Source: Seohaeicola_A nanhaiensis
GTDB lineage: Bacteria > Pseudomonadota > Alphaproteobacteria > Rhodobacterales > Rhodobacteraceae
Assembly (NCBI RefSeq): GCF_042654245.1
Contig: NZ_JBHSGI010000024.1
Span: forward strand, 558,001 to 622,000
DNA length: 64,000 nt
Direction of reading: 5' to 3'
The position numbers and the translations under genes are program-made. Each line of letters opens with the position of its first letter. Positions within the stretch are counted from its first letter, which is position 1. The notes under the pieces were generated by a model that had not been told where the DNA came from, did no database searches, and worked only from the letters and a program-made list of their open reading frames with translations. Below, piece by piece: positions 44,165 through 53,471 of the stretch.

Positions 44165-44662
44165 TTATTCCGGCTTGCCGGGCGCCGCGCCGGGCTTGGC
44201 GCCCTGGCGGTTCGGGTTCAGCGGGTCGTCCTGACGCTGCACCGAGCCTTCGAAATGCGCGCCGCTCTCGATGGCGATGGTCTTGTGGATGATGTCGCCC
44301 TCGACCCGCGCGGTCGCGGTCAGGCGCACCTTCAGGCCACGCACGCGGCCCACGATCCGGCCGTTCACCACGACGTCGTCGGCGGTGATCTCGCCCTTGA
44401 TCGTCGCGGATTCGCCGATGGTCAGCAGATGCGCGCGGATATCGCCATCGACCGAGCCTTCGACATTGATGTCGCCGGAGGTCTTGATGTTCCCGGTGAT
44501 GTGAAGGTCGGCGGACAGGGTCGAGGCCGGCGGCTTCGGTTTCGGAGCGCTGGCCTTGAACTCGCTCGGCGAGGGGGTGCTCGACGGGGTCGACAACGTC
44601 ATCGGTGTCTTCTCGTCAGCGGCTGGCTTGGCGGGCTCGTTGATTTTGCTTTTTGAAAACAT
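44165..44662 (-). CDS. Bactofilin
   Basis: A 165-residue bactofilin, a polymer-forming cytoskeletal protein. The Pro/Lys-rich tail of 45 residues leads into the beta-helix core (LSADLHITGNIKTSGDINVEGSVDGDIRA, TIGESATIKGEITADDVVVNGRIVG). Bactofilins direct local cell-wall growth. The start overlaps the 3' end of an M23 peptidase gene by 47 bases; such pairs are known from alphaproteobacteria and Helicobacter, where the two proteins work together. Confidence 0.94.
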   Translation of the reverse strand: MFSKSKINEPAKPAADEKTPMTLSTPSSTPSPSEFKASAPKPKPPASTLSADLHITGNIKTSGDINVEGSVDGDIRAHLLTIGESATIKGEITADDVVVNGRIVGRVRGLKVRLTATARVEGDIIHKTIAIESGAHFEGSVQRQDDPLNPNRQGAKPGAAPGKPE

Positions 44663-45980
44663 TGTTCGCAGCCTTGATGTAGATCATGGGGTTAACAGGC
44701 GTACCGTCCACCCGCACTTCGTAGTGCAGGTGCGTGCCGGTCACTCGTCCGGTGTTACCCATATCAGCAATGTGGTCCCCGCGCGAGACCCTTTGACCGA
44801 CCTTGACCAGAATGGCCGAGGTATGGGCGTAGTAGGTTTCGATCCCGAAGGCATGGCGGATTTTGACCAGTTTGCCAAAGCCGTTCATCCAGCCGGCATG
44901 GGTCACGACGCCATCGGCGGTGGCATAGATATTGGTGCCGTAGTCGCCCGCGAAATCCGATCCGTTGTGCATCCGGCGCCCGCCGGTCTTGGGGTCGCGG
45001 CGCACGCCGAAGCCGCTGGTATAGCGCACCGCAGCCTTGACCGGGCTGGCAAAGGGCGCCTTCTCGGCCGCCATGCGATACATGTTCAGAACGTCCATCT
45101 GCGACAGAAGCTTGTTGGCGCGGATGTCCTCGGGGGTGGGTTCCTCGCCGCGGGTCGAGAAGGAGATCGGTGTCAGCGGGCCGCCCTGGCCGCTGTAGCC
45201 GCGGCGAATTTCGTCGAGCAGGCGATCGGTCGACATGCCGGCGCTGCGGAACATCGCATCGAGCGGCGCGACCGAGATTGTCATCGCCTCTTCCAGCTGG
45301 CGGAAGATCTCGTCGTTGCGCTCTTGCATGAGCTTGTATTCGTGTTCGATCTGGTCGCGCTGGTCCAACGCGTTGCGCGCGTCGGCGACAACCTGGTCGC
45401 GCTCCTGCGCGGTATCTTCCAGCACCTCGGACATGAGGCTGAGCGGCACCGGCGCCGCCTCGGCAGCGGCGGCCAGGGCACCGGAATCCTCGGTCTGTTC
45501 GCGCAGGTCGGCCAGAGCGGCGCGGGCGGCTTCGCGTTCGCGCACCGTGTCGCGCAGGGTGGTCTGGATCACGTCGATGCCGGTTTCCACCTCGTGGCGG
45601 CGCGTCTCGGAGGCAAGAAGCTCGGTCTGCATGGCCGAAATCTGGCGCAGCGCGGTGTTGAAGCGTTCCTGCGCTGCTGCGGCTTCGGCGGCGCGGGCGT
45701 CGCGTTCGACCGACAGCAGGTTCAACCGCTCTTCGAAGTTCTTCTGGTCGCGTATCGCCTGTTCGCGGAAGTTCGACGCGCCGATCGAGTCCATCAGCAG
45801 CACCGCGGTCGCGATGGTCGCCCAGCCGACGACAAGGCTGACGCCCAGATAGGCGAAGAGCTGAGTCTCAGACTTCAGGCGTATGAACCGCGTATCCGAT
45901 TCCGATTTCAGAAAAAGCCGACGCTCAGGGAACAACCGTTCCAGCATCGCGTGTGTCTTGATCGCGAGACGAGTCCGCAC
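44616..45980 (-). CDS. M23 peptidase with coiled coil, partner of bactofilin
   Basis: A 454-residue protein with one transmembrane segment (about 48-70), a long coiled coil (about 75-260) and a C-terminal LytM/M23 domain with the zinc motif MHNGSDFAGDYGT (H-x3-D), HAGWMNGFG, and HTSAILVKVGQRVSRGDHIADMG. It likely cuts peptide cross-links in the periplasm. The N-terminal part resembles DUF5930. Ends overlapping bactofilin by 47 bases, so the two are translationally linked. Confidence 0.93.
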   Translation of the reverse strand: MRTRLAIKTHAMLERLFPERRLFLKSESDTRFIRLKSETQLFAYLGVSLVVGWATIATAVLLMDSIGASNFREQAIRDQKNFEERLNLLSVERDARAAEAAAAQERFNTALRQISAMQTELLASETRRHEVETGIDVIQTTLRDTVREREAARAALADLREQTEDSGALAAAAEAAPVPLSLMSEVLEDTAQERDQVVADARNALDQRDQIEHEYKLMQERNDEIFRQLEEAMTISVAPLDAMFRSAGMSTDRLLDEIRRGYSGQGGPLTPISFSTRGEEPTPEDIRANKLLSQMDVLNMYRMAAEKAPFASPVKAAVRYTSGFGVRRDPKTGGRRMHNGSDFAGDYGTNIYATADGVVTHAGWMNGFGKLVKIRHAFGIETYYAHTSAILVKVGQRVSRGDHIADMGNTGRVTGTHLHYEVRVDGTPVNPMIYIKAANNVFKKQNQRARQASR

Positions 45981-46193
45981 GCTGTATTTTCCTATCCATC
46001 CCCACGAACCCGCGCGACGTCCCAGTCAGCGGCCCCGACAGAAACGCATAATGAGATGAATCGGATCGGGCAACCGCGACGCTTAACAGAACATTAAATT
46101 CGACGGATTCCTGCCGATCTTGGCGATTTTTCGCCGACGGTCAGTGGGTTGGCCCGGAACGAGCCATGCAGCCGTTGCAAGTCACCCGCCGAG

Positions 46194-47015
46194 TCAGCCC
46201 GATTGCTGCTCTGCCAGCGGCCAATAGAAGTCGGGCGGAAGGCCGGCCTCGGCGCGTTTTTCCTCGTTGAACGGCGGCTTGAGCGCGCCGTGAAAATAGC
46301 GCCGCACCAGGGCGTGAAACACATCCTTTGGGTCCGAATTCTCGCGCCCACACAAGAAGTGGAACCACTTGGCCGCATAGGCGACATGCGAGACTTCCTC
46401 GGCATAGATCGTTTCCAGGGCGGCGACAGCCTCGGTCTCTCCGGCCTTTTTGAACACCGAGATCATGCCCGGAGTCACGTCCAATCCACGGGCTTCCAGC
46501 ACCATCGGCACCACCGCCAGGCGGCCCATTAGGTCGGCTTTCGTGTCCTCGGCCGCGCGCCACATCCCGGCATGGGCGGGAAGGGCGCCATAGGACGAAC
46601 CGAGCGATTCGAGGCAATCGCACATCATTCCGAAGTGACGTGATTCGTCGTCGGCGGCTCGCACCCAGTCATCGTAGAACCCCATCGGCATCGCAATGTC
46701 GGTAAAGCGCGCGACGATATCCCAGTGCAGGTCGATGGCGTTCAGCTCGATATGCGCGACCGCGTGCAGCAGGGCGATCCGCCCCGCCGGGCTGCCAGGA
46801 CGGCGGCGGGGCACGTCGCGCGGGGCGAGCAGTTCGGGGCGGTCGGGCCGCGCCGGCTGGTCGGGCGGCGTGGCGCGGCCGATCTCGATGGATTCTCCGC
46901 TGCCGTCGCGCGCGGCCAGCCAGGCGGCGGCGTGCGCGCGCGACAGCGCGGCCTTCGCACGACCGTCGCCACAGCGCAGAACCGCCTCGGCACGCTCGGC
47001 CAGCGACAGGCTCAC
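46194..47015 (-). CDS. Ferritin-like protein, DUF455 family
   Basis: A 273-residue helical protein. Metal-type pairs are visible in four helices: AHIELNAIDLHWD, DDESRHFGMM, VLEARGLD, and AEEVSHVAYA, matching a ferritin-like di-metal site. Function unknown; ferritin-like members of this family are linked to metabolite oxidation or stress. GTG 47015 is chosen because it overlaps the bcp stop as GTGA; the upstream open frame lacks similarity. It is cotranscribed with bcp. Confidence 0.88.
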   Translation of the reverse strand: MSLSLAERAEAVLRCGDGRAKAALSRAHAAAWLAARDGSGESIEIGRATPPDQPARPDRPELLAPRDVPRRRPGSPAGRIALLHAVAHIELNAIDLHWDIVARFTDIAMPMGFYDDWVRAADDESRHFGMMCDCLESLGSSYGALPAHAGMWRAAEDTKADLMGRLAVVPMVLEARGLDVTPGMISVFKKAGETEAVAALETIYAEEVSHVAYAAKWFHFLCGRENSDPKDVFHALVRRYFHGALKPPFNEEKRAEAGLPPDFYWPLAEQQSG

Positions 47016-47473
47016 AGGGCCTGAACCGCCGCCAGAACCTCGGCCACATGGCCATCGACCTTCACCTTGGGCCAGATGCGCGCGATCTTGCCATCGGCCC
47101 CGATCAGGACCGTGGTCCGTTCGATGCCCATGAATTTCTTGCCGTACATGCTCTTTTCCTTCCACACGCCATAGTCTTCGCAGACCGTGCCTTCGGCATC
47201 GGACAGCAGCGGGGTGGTCAGGGAGTGCTTGGCGACGAACTTGTCATGGCTGGACACGCTGTCCTTGGAGATGCCGAAGACCTTGGCCCCGGCCTTTTCA
47301 AAGGCGCTCATATCGGCGGAAAAGCCGATGGATTCCTTGGTGCAGCCCGGCGTGTCGTCCTTGGGATAGAAGAACAGCACGACCGGCGCGCCCTTCTGGT
47401 CGGACAGGGTCACGGTCCCGCCGCCGTCGCGGGGCAGGGTGAAATCGGGGGCGGCCTGGTTGATGTCGGGCAT
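47012..47473 (-). CDS. bcp: Bcp-type peroxiredoxin
   Basis: A 153-residue thiol peroxidase that reduces peroxides. The peroxidatic Cys is in DDTPGCTKES (near residue 46). The second Cys found five residues later in many Bcp proteins (GCTxEAC) is Ile here, so it is a 1-Cys-like form, with another Cys at GTVCEDYG near 94 as a possible partner. ATG 47473 has AGGAG 8 bases upstream. The DUF455 gene starts inside its stop. Confidence 0.94.
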   Translation of the reverse strand: MPDINQAAPDFTLPRDGGGTVTLSDQKGAPVVLFFYPKDDTPGCTKESIGFSADMSAFEKAGAKVFGISKDSVSSHDKFVAKHSLTTPLLSDAEGTVCEDYGVWKEKSMYGKKFMGIERTTVLIGADGKIARIWPKVKVDGHVAEVLAAVQAL

Positions 47474-47540
47474 TGCGGCACTCCTGCTCATGAGACAAAT
47501 GTGACTGTAACAACAAGCCACTTCCGGCGACAATAAAGGC

Positions 47541-50500
47541 GTGCAGCTGAAACAGAAACCACAAGACTCCGCGACCGGCGAAGACGGGTCAGCGCCCGCG
47601 GTCCGTGCCAAGCGGCGCCGAAGCCACTGGCGCGCGCTGTGGCATACCTCTGTCGGCACGGTTCTGGGGCTCTGCGCGATGGCGGTGCTGGCGGTCTATC
47701 TGCTGGTGGGCGAGTCCATTGTCGCGCCGGACTGGGTGAAAGAGCGGATCGAGGCGAAGGCCGCCGAGGGTCTGGGCGATCTCGGGCTGTCGTTCAGCAC
47801 GCTGGAATTCGTCGTGCGGGAAGGCTGGAAGCCGCGGGTGCGGCTGCGCGATCTGGTGCTTAACGATGCCGCGGGCCGTCCCATCGTCAACCTCAGCCAG
47901 GCGGATGTCAGCCTCGCGATGGAACCGCTGCTGCGCGGGCAGTTGCAGCTGAAACGCGTCTACCTATCCGGCGCCTATGCCACCCTGCGGCGCGGTCAGG
48001 ACGGGCGCATCGACCTTGCCATCGGTCGCGGGGCGACGAGCCTGGGCGGGGCGGCGAACCTGCCGGCGCTGCTGAAGGACTTTGAATCGGTGCTCGACAC
48101 GCCGCAGCTGGCGGAGCTGACCGATGTCGAGATGGATTCGCTGACGTTGCGGTTCGAGGATTTGCGCCAGAACCGGGGATGGACGCTGGACGGCGGTCAT
48201 GTCGAGATGACCCGCGACGGCGACAACCTGCGCACCGCGGCGGGTTTCGCGCTGCTGGGCGGCGGGGCGAGCGCCGGGTCGTTCGATGCGACCTATACCA
48301 CGCGCATCGGGACGACCGGAGCCGAGTTCGGCATCTCGATGCAGGATATCGCCGCGCCCGACATCGCGGCGCAAAGCCCGGCGCTGACCTGGCTGGAGGT
48401 GCTGCGCGCGCCGATCTCGGGCGCGCTGCGCGGCAGTATCAACTCGGATGGCACGCTGGCGCCGCTGTCGGTGTCGTTCCAGATCGGATCGGGCGTGCTG
48501 CAACCCGACAGCCGCGCGCGTCCGGTGCCGTTCCGCGGCGCGCGCAGCTATTTCACCTATAACCCGGCCGAACAGGTGCTGAGCTTTGACGAGCTGTCGG
48601 TCGACAGCGACTGGGGCTCGGGCGTGGCCGAGGGGCAGGCCTCGTTGCAGGGCATCTCCGAAGGCCGCCTGACCGAGATGATCGGGCAGTTCACCCTGTC
48701 CGGGCTGAGCCTGAACCCGAGGGGCCTTTATCAGGAGCCGCTGAAGATCGAGCGGACTACGGCCGATTTCCGGCTCAAGCTGGCGCCGTTCCGTCTGGAT
48801 CTGGGCGAGCTGCTGATCGTTGACGGCGACAGCCGGCTGGTCGGTTCGGGACAGTTCGGGACGGATGCGAACGGCTGGAAGCTGGGCTTTGACGCGACGC
48901 TGAACCAGCTGACGCCCGAGCGGCTGATGCAGCTTTGGCCCGAGCGGGCGGCGAAGGTGCCGCGCGCCTGGGTTGCGGCCAATCTGGAAGGCGGGCTGCT
49001 GCGCGACGCCACCTTTGCCCTGCGCCTGAGCGCGGGGGAAGCGCCGGACATCTATGGCGATTTCAACTTTCAGGACACGCAGGTACGGTTTCTGAACTAC
49101 ATGCCGCCGATCACCGGCGCGGCGGGGCAGGCGGTGCTGGACGGCGACCGCTTTGTGGTGACGGCCACCTCGGGACGGGTGAAGGCCGAGGAGGGCGGCA
49201 GCGTCGATATCGCCGGAACCTCGTTCATCGTGCCGGATGTGACGGTCAAGCCAAACACGCCTGCGGTCGTGCGCTTTGCCGGCAAGGGGCGGGTGACCGC
49301 CATCCTGTCGCTGCTGAACCGGCCGCCCCTGCAGGTGCTGAAGGACACGCCGCTGCCGGTCAGCCTAGCCGATGGCAGCGCCGATATCCTTGGCACGCTG
49401 GCGGTGCCTCTGGCCCCGCGTGTGCCCTTCTCGGACATCACCTTTCACCTCAAGGGCAAGGTCGCGGACGCGGCCAGCCGGGTGCTGGTGCCGGATCATC
49501 TGCTGTCGGCCCGCAGTCTGGACGTGACAGCCAACCAGAACGGCATCACCGTGTCGGGCGAGGGGCGGATCGACGATGTGGCGGCCAATGTCTCGTGGCA
49601 CCAGCCGATTGGCGTCGGGGTGTCCAAGGCGAGCCGGGTCGAGGGAGACGTGGAGCTGTCGCAGGCGCTGGTGACGACCTTCAAGCTGGGACTGCCCGAG
49701 GGCAGCGTCTCGGGCACGGGGCGGGGCCGCTTTACGCTGGATCTCGCGCCGAAGACCGCGCCCGAGCTGACGCTGACCTCGGATCTGAAAGGGCTGACCC
49801 TGCGGATACCGCAGGTCGGCTGGACCAAGCCCGCCGCGACGGAGGGCCTGCTTCAGCTGTCGGGCACGCTGGGCGCGCAGGCGCGGATCGACAAGCTGGT
49901 GCTGCAGGGGGCGGGGCTGGCGCTGACCGGGTCGGTGCTGAACCGGCCCGAGGGCGGGTTGGACCGCGCGCTCTTCTCCTCGCTGCGGATCGACAACTGG
50001 CTGGACGCGCGGGTCGAGATGGTGGGCAAGGGCAGTGCCCCGCCCGAGATGCACATTCTGGGCGGCACGATGCGGCTGGGGGCCAGCGATTTCGGCTCGA
50101 CCAGCGGCAGCAGCGGGGGCGCCTCGGGGCCGATGGAGGTGTCGCTGGACCGGTTGCAGATCACCGACACCATCGCGCTGACCGGCTTCAACGGCGCGTT
50201 CCAGACCGCTGGCGGCCTCAGCGGCCCGTTCAGCGGGCAGGTGAACGGCGGCACGGCGGTGCGCGGAGAACTGGTGCCGCGGGATGGACGGCTGGCGGTA
50301 CGGCTGGCCGCCGACGACGCGGGCGGCGTCTTCCGCTCGGCCGGGCTGCTGCGGCAGGGGCGGGGCGGGGCGCTGTCCATGACGCTGGTCCCGGCGGCCG
50401 AGGCGGGGCAGTTCGACGGCGTGCTGAAGGTGACCGGCACCCGGGTCAAGGACGCCCCCGCCATGGCGGCCCTGCTGAACGCGGTCAGCGTGATCGGCCT

Positions 50501-50915
50501 GCTGGACGAGATGTCGGGGCAGGGGATCCAGTTCACCGAGGTCGATGCGCAGTTCAAGCTGGCCCCGACCCGGGTGACGGTGCATGATTCGAGCGCGGTG
50601 GGGCCCTCGATCGGGATTTCGATGCAGGGGGCCTATGATGTCACGGCGGGGCGGCTGGATATGCAGGGCGTGATTTCGCCGGTCTATCTGATCAATGGCA
50701 TCGGTGCGGCCTTCACGCGCAAGGGCGAGGGGCTGCTGGGGTTCAACTATACTCTGCGCGGCACGCCCGATGACCCGCAGGTCAGCGTCAATCCGCTGTC
50801 GGCGCTGATGCCGGGCGGACTGCGCGAAATCTTCCGCCCGCAGCCCCCGCGCGCCGATGGCGAGGCGCCCCGGCGCACGCCGCGTGGCAGCTCCGAGGGC
50901 TTTGAAGGAAGGTGA
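47541..50915 (+). CDS. AsmA/YhdP-like large membrane-anchored protein
   Basis: An 1124-residue protein with a basic N-terminus, one transmembrane helix (about 35-57), and a very long beta-rich periplasmic body. The DUF3971 region (about 290-560) and the AsmA-like C-terminus (GIQFTEVDAQFKLAPTRVTV, GVISPVYLINGIGAAF, then GTPDDPQVSVNPLSALMPG) identify the family, which bridges inner and outer membranes for lipid transport. GTG 47541 opens the frame. It is followed by queA after 38 bases. Confidence 0.9.
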   Translation: MQLKQKPQDSATGEDGSAPAVRAKRRRSHWRALWHTSVGTVLGLCAMAVLAVYLLVGESIVAPDWVKERIEAKAAEGLGDLGLSFSTLEFVVREGWKPRVRLRDLVLNDAAGRPIVNLSQADVSLAMEPLLRGQLQLKRVYLSGAYATLRRGQDGRIDLAIGRGATSLGGAANLPALLKDFESVLDTPQLAELTDVEMDSLTLRFEDLRQNRGWTLDGGHVEMTRDGDNLRTAAGFALLGGGASAGSFDATYTTRIGTTGAEFGISMQDIAAPDIAAQSPALTWLEVLRAPISGALRGSINSDGTLAPLSVSFQIGSGVLQPDSRARPVPFRGARSYFTYNPAEQVLSFDELSVDSDWGSGVAEGQASLQGISEGRLTEMIGQFTLSGLSLNPRGLYQEPLKIERTTADFRLKLAPFRLDLGELLIVDGDSRLVGSGQFGTDANGWKLGFDATLNQLTPERLMQLWPERAAKVPRAWVAANLEGGLLRDATFALRLSAGEAPDIYGDFNFQDTQVRFLNYMPPITGAAGQAVLDGDRFVVTATSGRVKAEEGGSVDIAGTSFIVPDVTVKPNTPAVVRFAGKGRVTAILSLLNRPPLQVLKDTPLPVSLADGSADILGTLAVPLAPRVPFSDITFHLKGKVADAASRVLVPDHLLSARSLDVTANQNGITVSGEGRIDDVAANVSWHQPIGVGVSKASRVEGDVELSQALVTTFKLGLPEGSVSGTGRGRFTLDLAPKTAPELTLTSDLKGLTLRIPQVGWTKPAATEGLLQLSGTLGAQARIDKLVLQGAGLALTGSVLNRPEGGLDRALFSSLRIDNWLDARVEMVGKGSAPPEMHILGGTMRLGASDFGSTSGSSGGASGPMEVSLDRLQITDTIALTGFNGAFQTAGGLSGPFSGQVNGGTAVRGELVPRDGRLAVRLAADDAGGVFRSAGLLRQGRGGALSMTLVPAAEAGQFDGVLKVTGTRVKDAPAMAALLNAVSVIGLLDEMSGQGIQFTEVDAQFKLAPTRVTVHDSSAVGPSIGISMQGAYDVTAGRLDMQGVISPVYLINGIGAAFTRKGEGLLGFNYTLRGTPDDPQVSVNPLSALMPGGLREIFRPQPPRADGEAPRRTPRGSSEGFEGR

Positions 50916-50953
50916 ATGGCCTTTGCCGCGCGGCTGGCCTATAGCCCGGCGCC

Positions 50954-52036
50954 ATGAAGCTGACCGGTTTCGATTTCGCCCTGCCCGAAGACCTGATCGC
51001 GACCCGCCCGGCGGTGCCGCGCAGCGCGGCGCGGCTGCTGGTTTCGCGGCCCGAGGGCATCAGTGATGCCACCGTGGCCGACTTTCCCGACTGGCTGCGC
51101 CCCGGCGACCGGCTGGTGCTGAACGACACGAGGGTGATCCCTGCGCGGCTGTCCGGTGTGCGGCGCCGCAGCGGGGTGGCGGGCGAGACCGAGGCGCGGA
51201 TCGAGGCGACGCTGCTGGAGCCGCGCGCGGACGGCACCTGGGCCGCGCTGATCAAGCCGCTGAAGAAGCTGCGCGTCGGGGAAACCGTGATTTTCTCGGC
51301 CGATCTGTCCGGCGAGCTGACAGGCACCGAGGACGGCCAGGGCCTGCTGCGGTTCAACCTCGCAGGCGAGGATTTCGACGCGGCGCTGGCGCAGGCGGGC
51401 GAGATGCCGCTGCCGCCCTATATCGCCGCGCGCCGGCCGGCGGACGCGCAGGACAAGTCCGACTATCAGACTGTCTGGGCGCGGGTGCCGGGCGCAGTAG
51501 CGGCGCCGACCGCCTCGCTGCACTTCGACGAGGCTTTGCTGGCGCGGTTGCGCGCGATGGGCGTGACCTTCACCCATGTCACGCTGCACGTCGGCGCGGG
51601 CACCTTCCTGCCGGTCAAGGTGGATGACGTCGAATCCCACAGGATGCACGCCGAATGGGGCGAGGTGACGCCCGAGGCGGCGGCCGAGATCGCGGCGACC
51701 CGTGCCGCCGGTGGGCGGGTGATCCCGGTCGGCACCACCGCGCTGCGCCTGATCGAGAGCGCGGCGCGGGGCGGGGAAATCGCGCCCTGGCGGGGCAAGA
51801 CCGATATCTTCATCTATCCCGGCTTCCGCTTCCACGTCACCGACGCGCTGGTGACGAATTTTCACCTGCCGAAATCGACGCTGCTGATGCTGGTCGCCGC
51901 GCTGGTCGGGATGGAGCGGATGCGGGCGATCTATGCCCATGCGGTGGAGAGCCGGTATCGCTTTTTCTCGTATGGCGATGCCTCGCTGCTGATGCCCTCC
52001 GCCGGGGTGTCGAAACCGGCTGACGAAGAGTCGTAA
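50954..52036 (+). CDS. queA: tRNA preQ1(34) S-adenosylmethionine ribosyltransferase-isomerase
   Basis: QueA adds the ribosyl group of SAM to preQ1 in the anticodon, making epoxyqueuosine. The 360 residues show the start TGFDFALPEDLIATRPA, DRLVLNDTRVIPARL, VTLHVGAGTFLPVK, HRMHAEWGEV and FHLPKSTLLMLVAAL. ATG 50954 lies 38 bases after the AsmA-like gene. Intact. Confidence 0.96.
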   Translation: MKLTGFDFALPEDLIATRPAVPRSAARLLVSRPEGISDATVADFPDWLRPGDRLVLNDTRVIPARLSGVRRRSGVAGETEARIEATLLEPRADGTWAALIKPLKKLRVGETVIFSADLSGELTGTEDGQGLLRFNLAGEDFDAALAQAGEMPLPPYIAARRPADAQDKSDYQTVWARVPGAVAAPTASLHFDEALLARLRAMGVTFTHVTLHVGAGTFLPVKVDDVESHRMHAEWGEVTPEAAAEIAATRAAGGRVIPVGTTALRLIESAARGGEIAPWRGKTDIFIYPGFRFHVTDALVTNFHLPKSTLLMLVAALVGMERMRAIYAHAVESRYRFFSYGDASLLMPSAGVSKPADEES

Positions 52037-52099
52037 AGCGGTCGGACGCGCGCGGCGCCGCCGTCCATACCCCGCCCTGAGCGCCAAAGGAGTCGACCC

Positions 52100-53362
52100 A
52101 TGCTGCAAGTCCTGTCGAGCGCCTGGGCCCTTTTGCTGGGCGTCGGGCTGCTGATGGTCGGCAACGGCCTTCAGGGCACGCTGCTGGGCGTGCGGGGCAA
52201 TATCGAGGGATTCTCGACGCTCGAGATGTCCTTCATCATGTCCGCCTATTTCGTCGGCTTCCTTGGCGGTTCGCGCCTGGCGCCCGAGATGATTCGCCGG
52301 GTCGGCCATGTGCGGGTCTTCGCGGCGCTCGCCTCGTTCATCTCTTCGGTGATGATCCTTTATCCGCTGGTGGCGACGCCCTGGGCCTGGATCCTGGGCC
52401 GCGTGGTCATCGGGTTCTGCTTTTCCGGCGTTTATGTCACCGCGGAAAGCTGGCTGAACAACGCCGCCGACAACCAGAACCGGGGCAAGGCGCTGTCGCT
52501 CTACATGATCGTGCAGATGGTCGGGATCGTTTCGGCGCAGGGGCTGATGCTGGTGGGCGATCCGTCGGGGTTCGACAATTTCGTCATCGCCTCGGTGCTG
52601 ATCTCGGTGTCTTTCGCGCCGATCCTGCTGTCGGTCAGCCCGACGCCCTCGTTCGAGACGACGCGGCCGATGTCGATCGGGCGGCTGCTGAAGACCTCGC
52701 CGCTGGGCTGCGCGGGCATGTTCCTGCTGGGCGGCGTCTTTTCGGCGCAGTTCGGGATGAGCGCAGTCTACGGCGCGAAGGCGGGGCTGAGCGTCGCGCA
52801 GATCTCGATCTTTATCAGTGCGATCTACATCGGCGCGATGATCCTGCAGTATCCGCTGGGGTGGCTGTCCGACCGCATGGACCGGCGGCAGCTGATCGTC
52901 GTGGTGGCCGCGGTCGGCGCGATGGGCGCGGTGCTGGGGTTCTTTCTGGGCGGTCATTTCGGCGTGCTGCTGGTGGCCTCTTTCCTGATCGGCGGCACCA
53001 CCAACCCGCTGTATTCGCTGCTGATCGCCCATACCAACGATTATCTGGAACATGGCGACATGGCCGCGGCCTCGGGCGGGCTGATCTTCATCAACGGCGT
53101 CGGTGCGATTGCCGGGCCGCTGATCACCGGCTGGCTGATGAACGATCACGTGTTTGGACCCCCCGGCTATTTCGTGCTGATCGCCTTTCTGCTTTTCGCC
53201 CTCGGCGGCTATGCCACATGGCGGATGACGCAGCGGGCAAGCATACCGGTGGAATATGCGGGCGCAGTCTCGCCGATGTCGCCGGTGGGCACACCGATGG
53301 CCGTTGAACTGGCCCGGGATGTTACGCTAGAGGCGCCGCGCGAGGAGCAGACAACGGCTTGA
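52100..53362 (+). CDS. MFS transporter, YcaD-like
   Basis: A 420-residue integral membrane protein with about 12 hydrophobic helices. It opens with SSAWALLLGVGLLMVGNGLQGTL and has VGFCFSG-type helix 4-5 with TAESWLNNAADNQNRG, and WLSDRMDRRQLIV at the loop after helix 8, both typical of the YcaD branch. Substrate unknown. It follows queA after 63 bases, with an AAAGGAG ribosome site. Confidence 0.92.
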   Translation: MLQVLSSAWALLLGVGLLMVGNGLQGTLLGVRGNIEGFSTLEMSFIMSAYFVGFLGGSRLAPEMIRRVGHVRVFAALASFISSVMILYPLVATPWAWILGRVVIGFCFSGVYVTAESWLNNAADNQNRGKALSLYMIVQMVGIVSAQGLMLVGDPSGFDNFVIASVLISVSFAPILLSVSPTPSFETTRPMSIGRLLKTSPLGCAGMFLLGGVFSAQFGMSAVYGAKAGLSVAQISIFISAIYIGAMILQYPLGWLSDRMDRRQLIVVVAAVGAMGAVLGFFLGGHFGVLLVASFLIGGTTNPLYSLLIAHTNDYLEHGDMAAASGGLIFINGVGAIAGPLITGWLMNDHVFGPPGYFVLIAFLLFALGGYATWRMTQRASIPVEYAGAVSPMSPVGTPMAVELARDVTLEAPREEQTTA

Positions 53363-53430
53363 AACCCGGAGGCCGTGCCACAGGTTGGTCAAATGTTGAC
53401 GTGACGTGAAGGCAAACAAACCGTAAAATA

Positions 53431-53456
53431 TGTCCATGTGCCCGGGGGCATGGACA
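53431..53456. promoter_or_regulatory. Inverted repeat ahead of the DUF924 gene
   Basis: TGTCCATG (53431-53438) and CATGGACA (53449-53456) are perfect 8-base inverted repeats with a GC-rich 10-base spacer, ending 15 bases before the start codon. It could be an operator or a leader hairpin covering the ribosome site, GGAGCAG. Confidence 0.45.
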
Positions 53457-53471
53457 ATTGGAGCAGAACCG

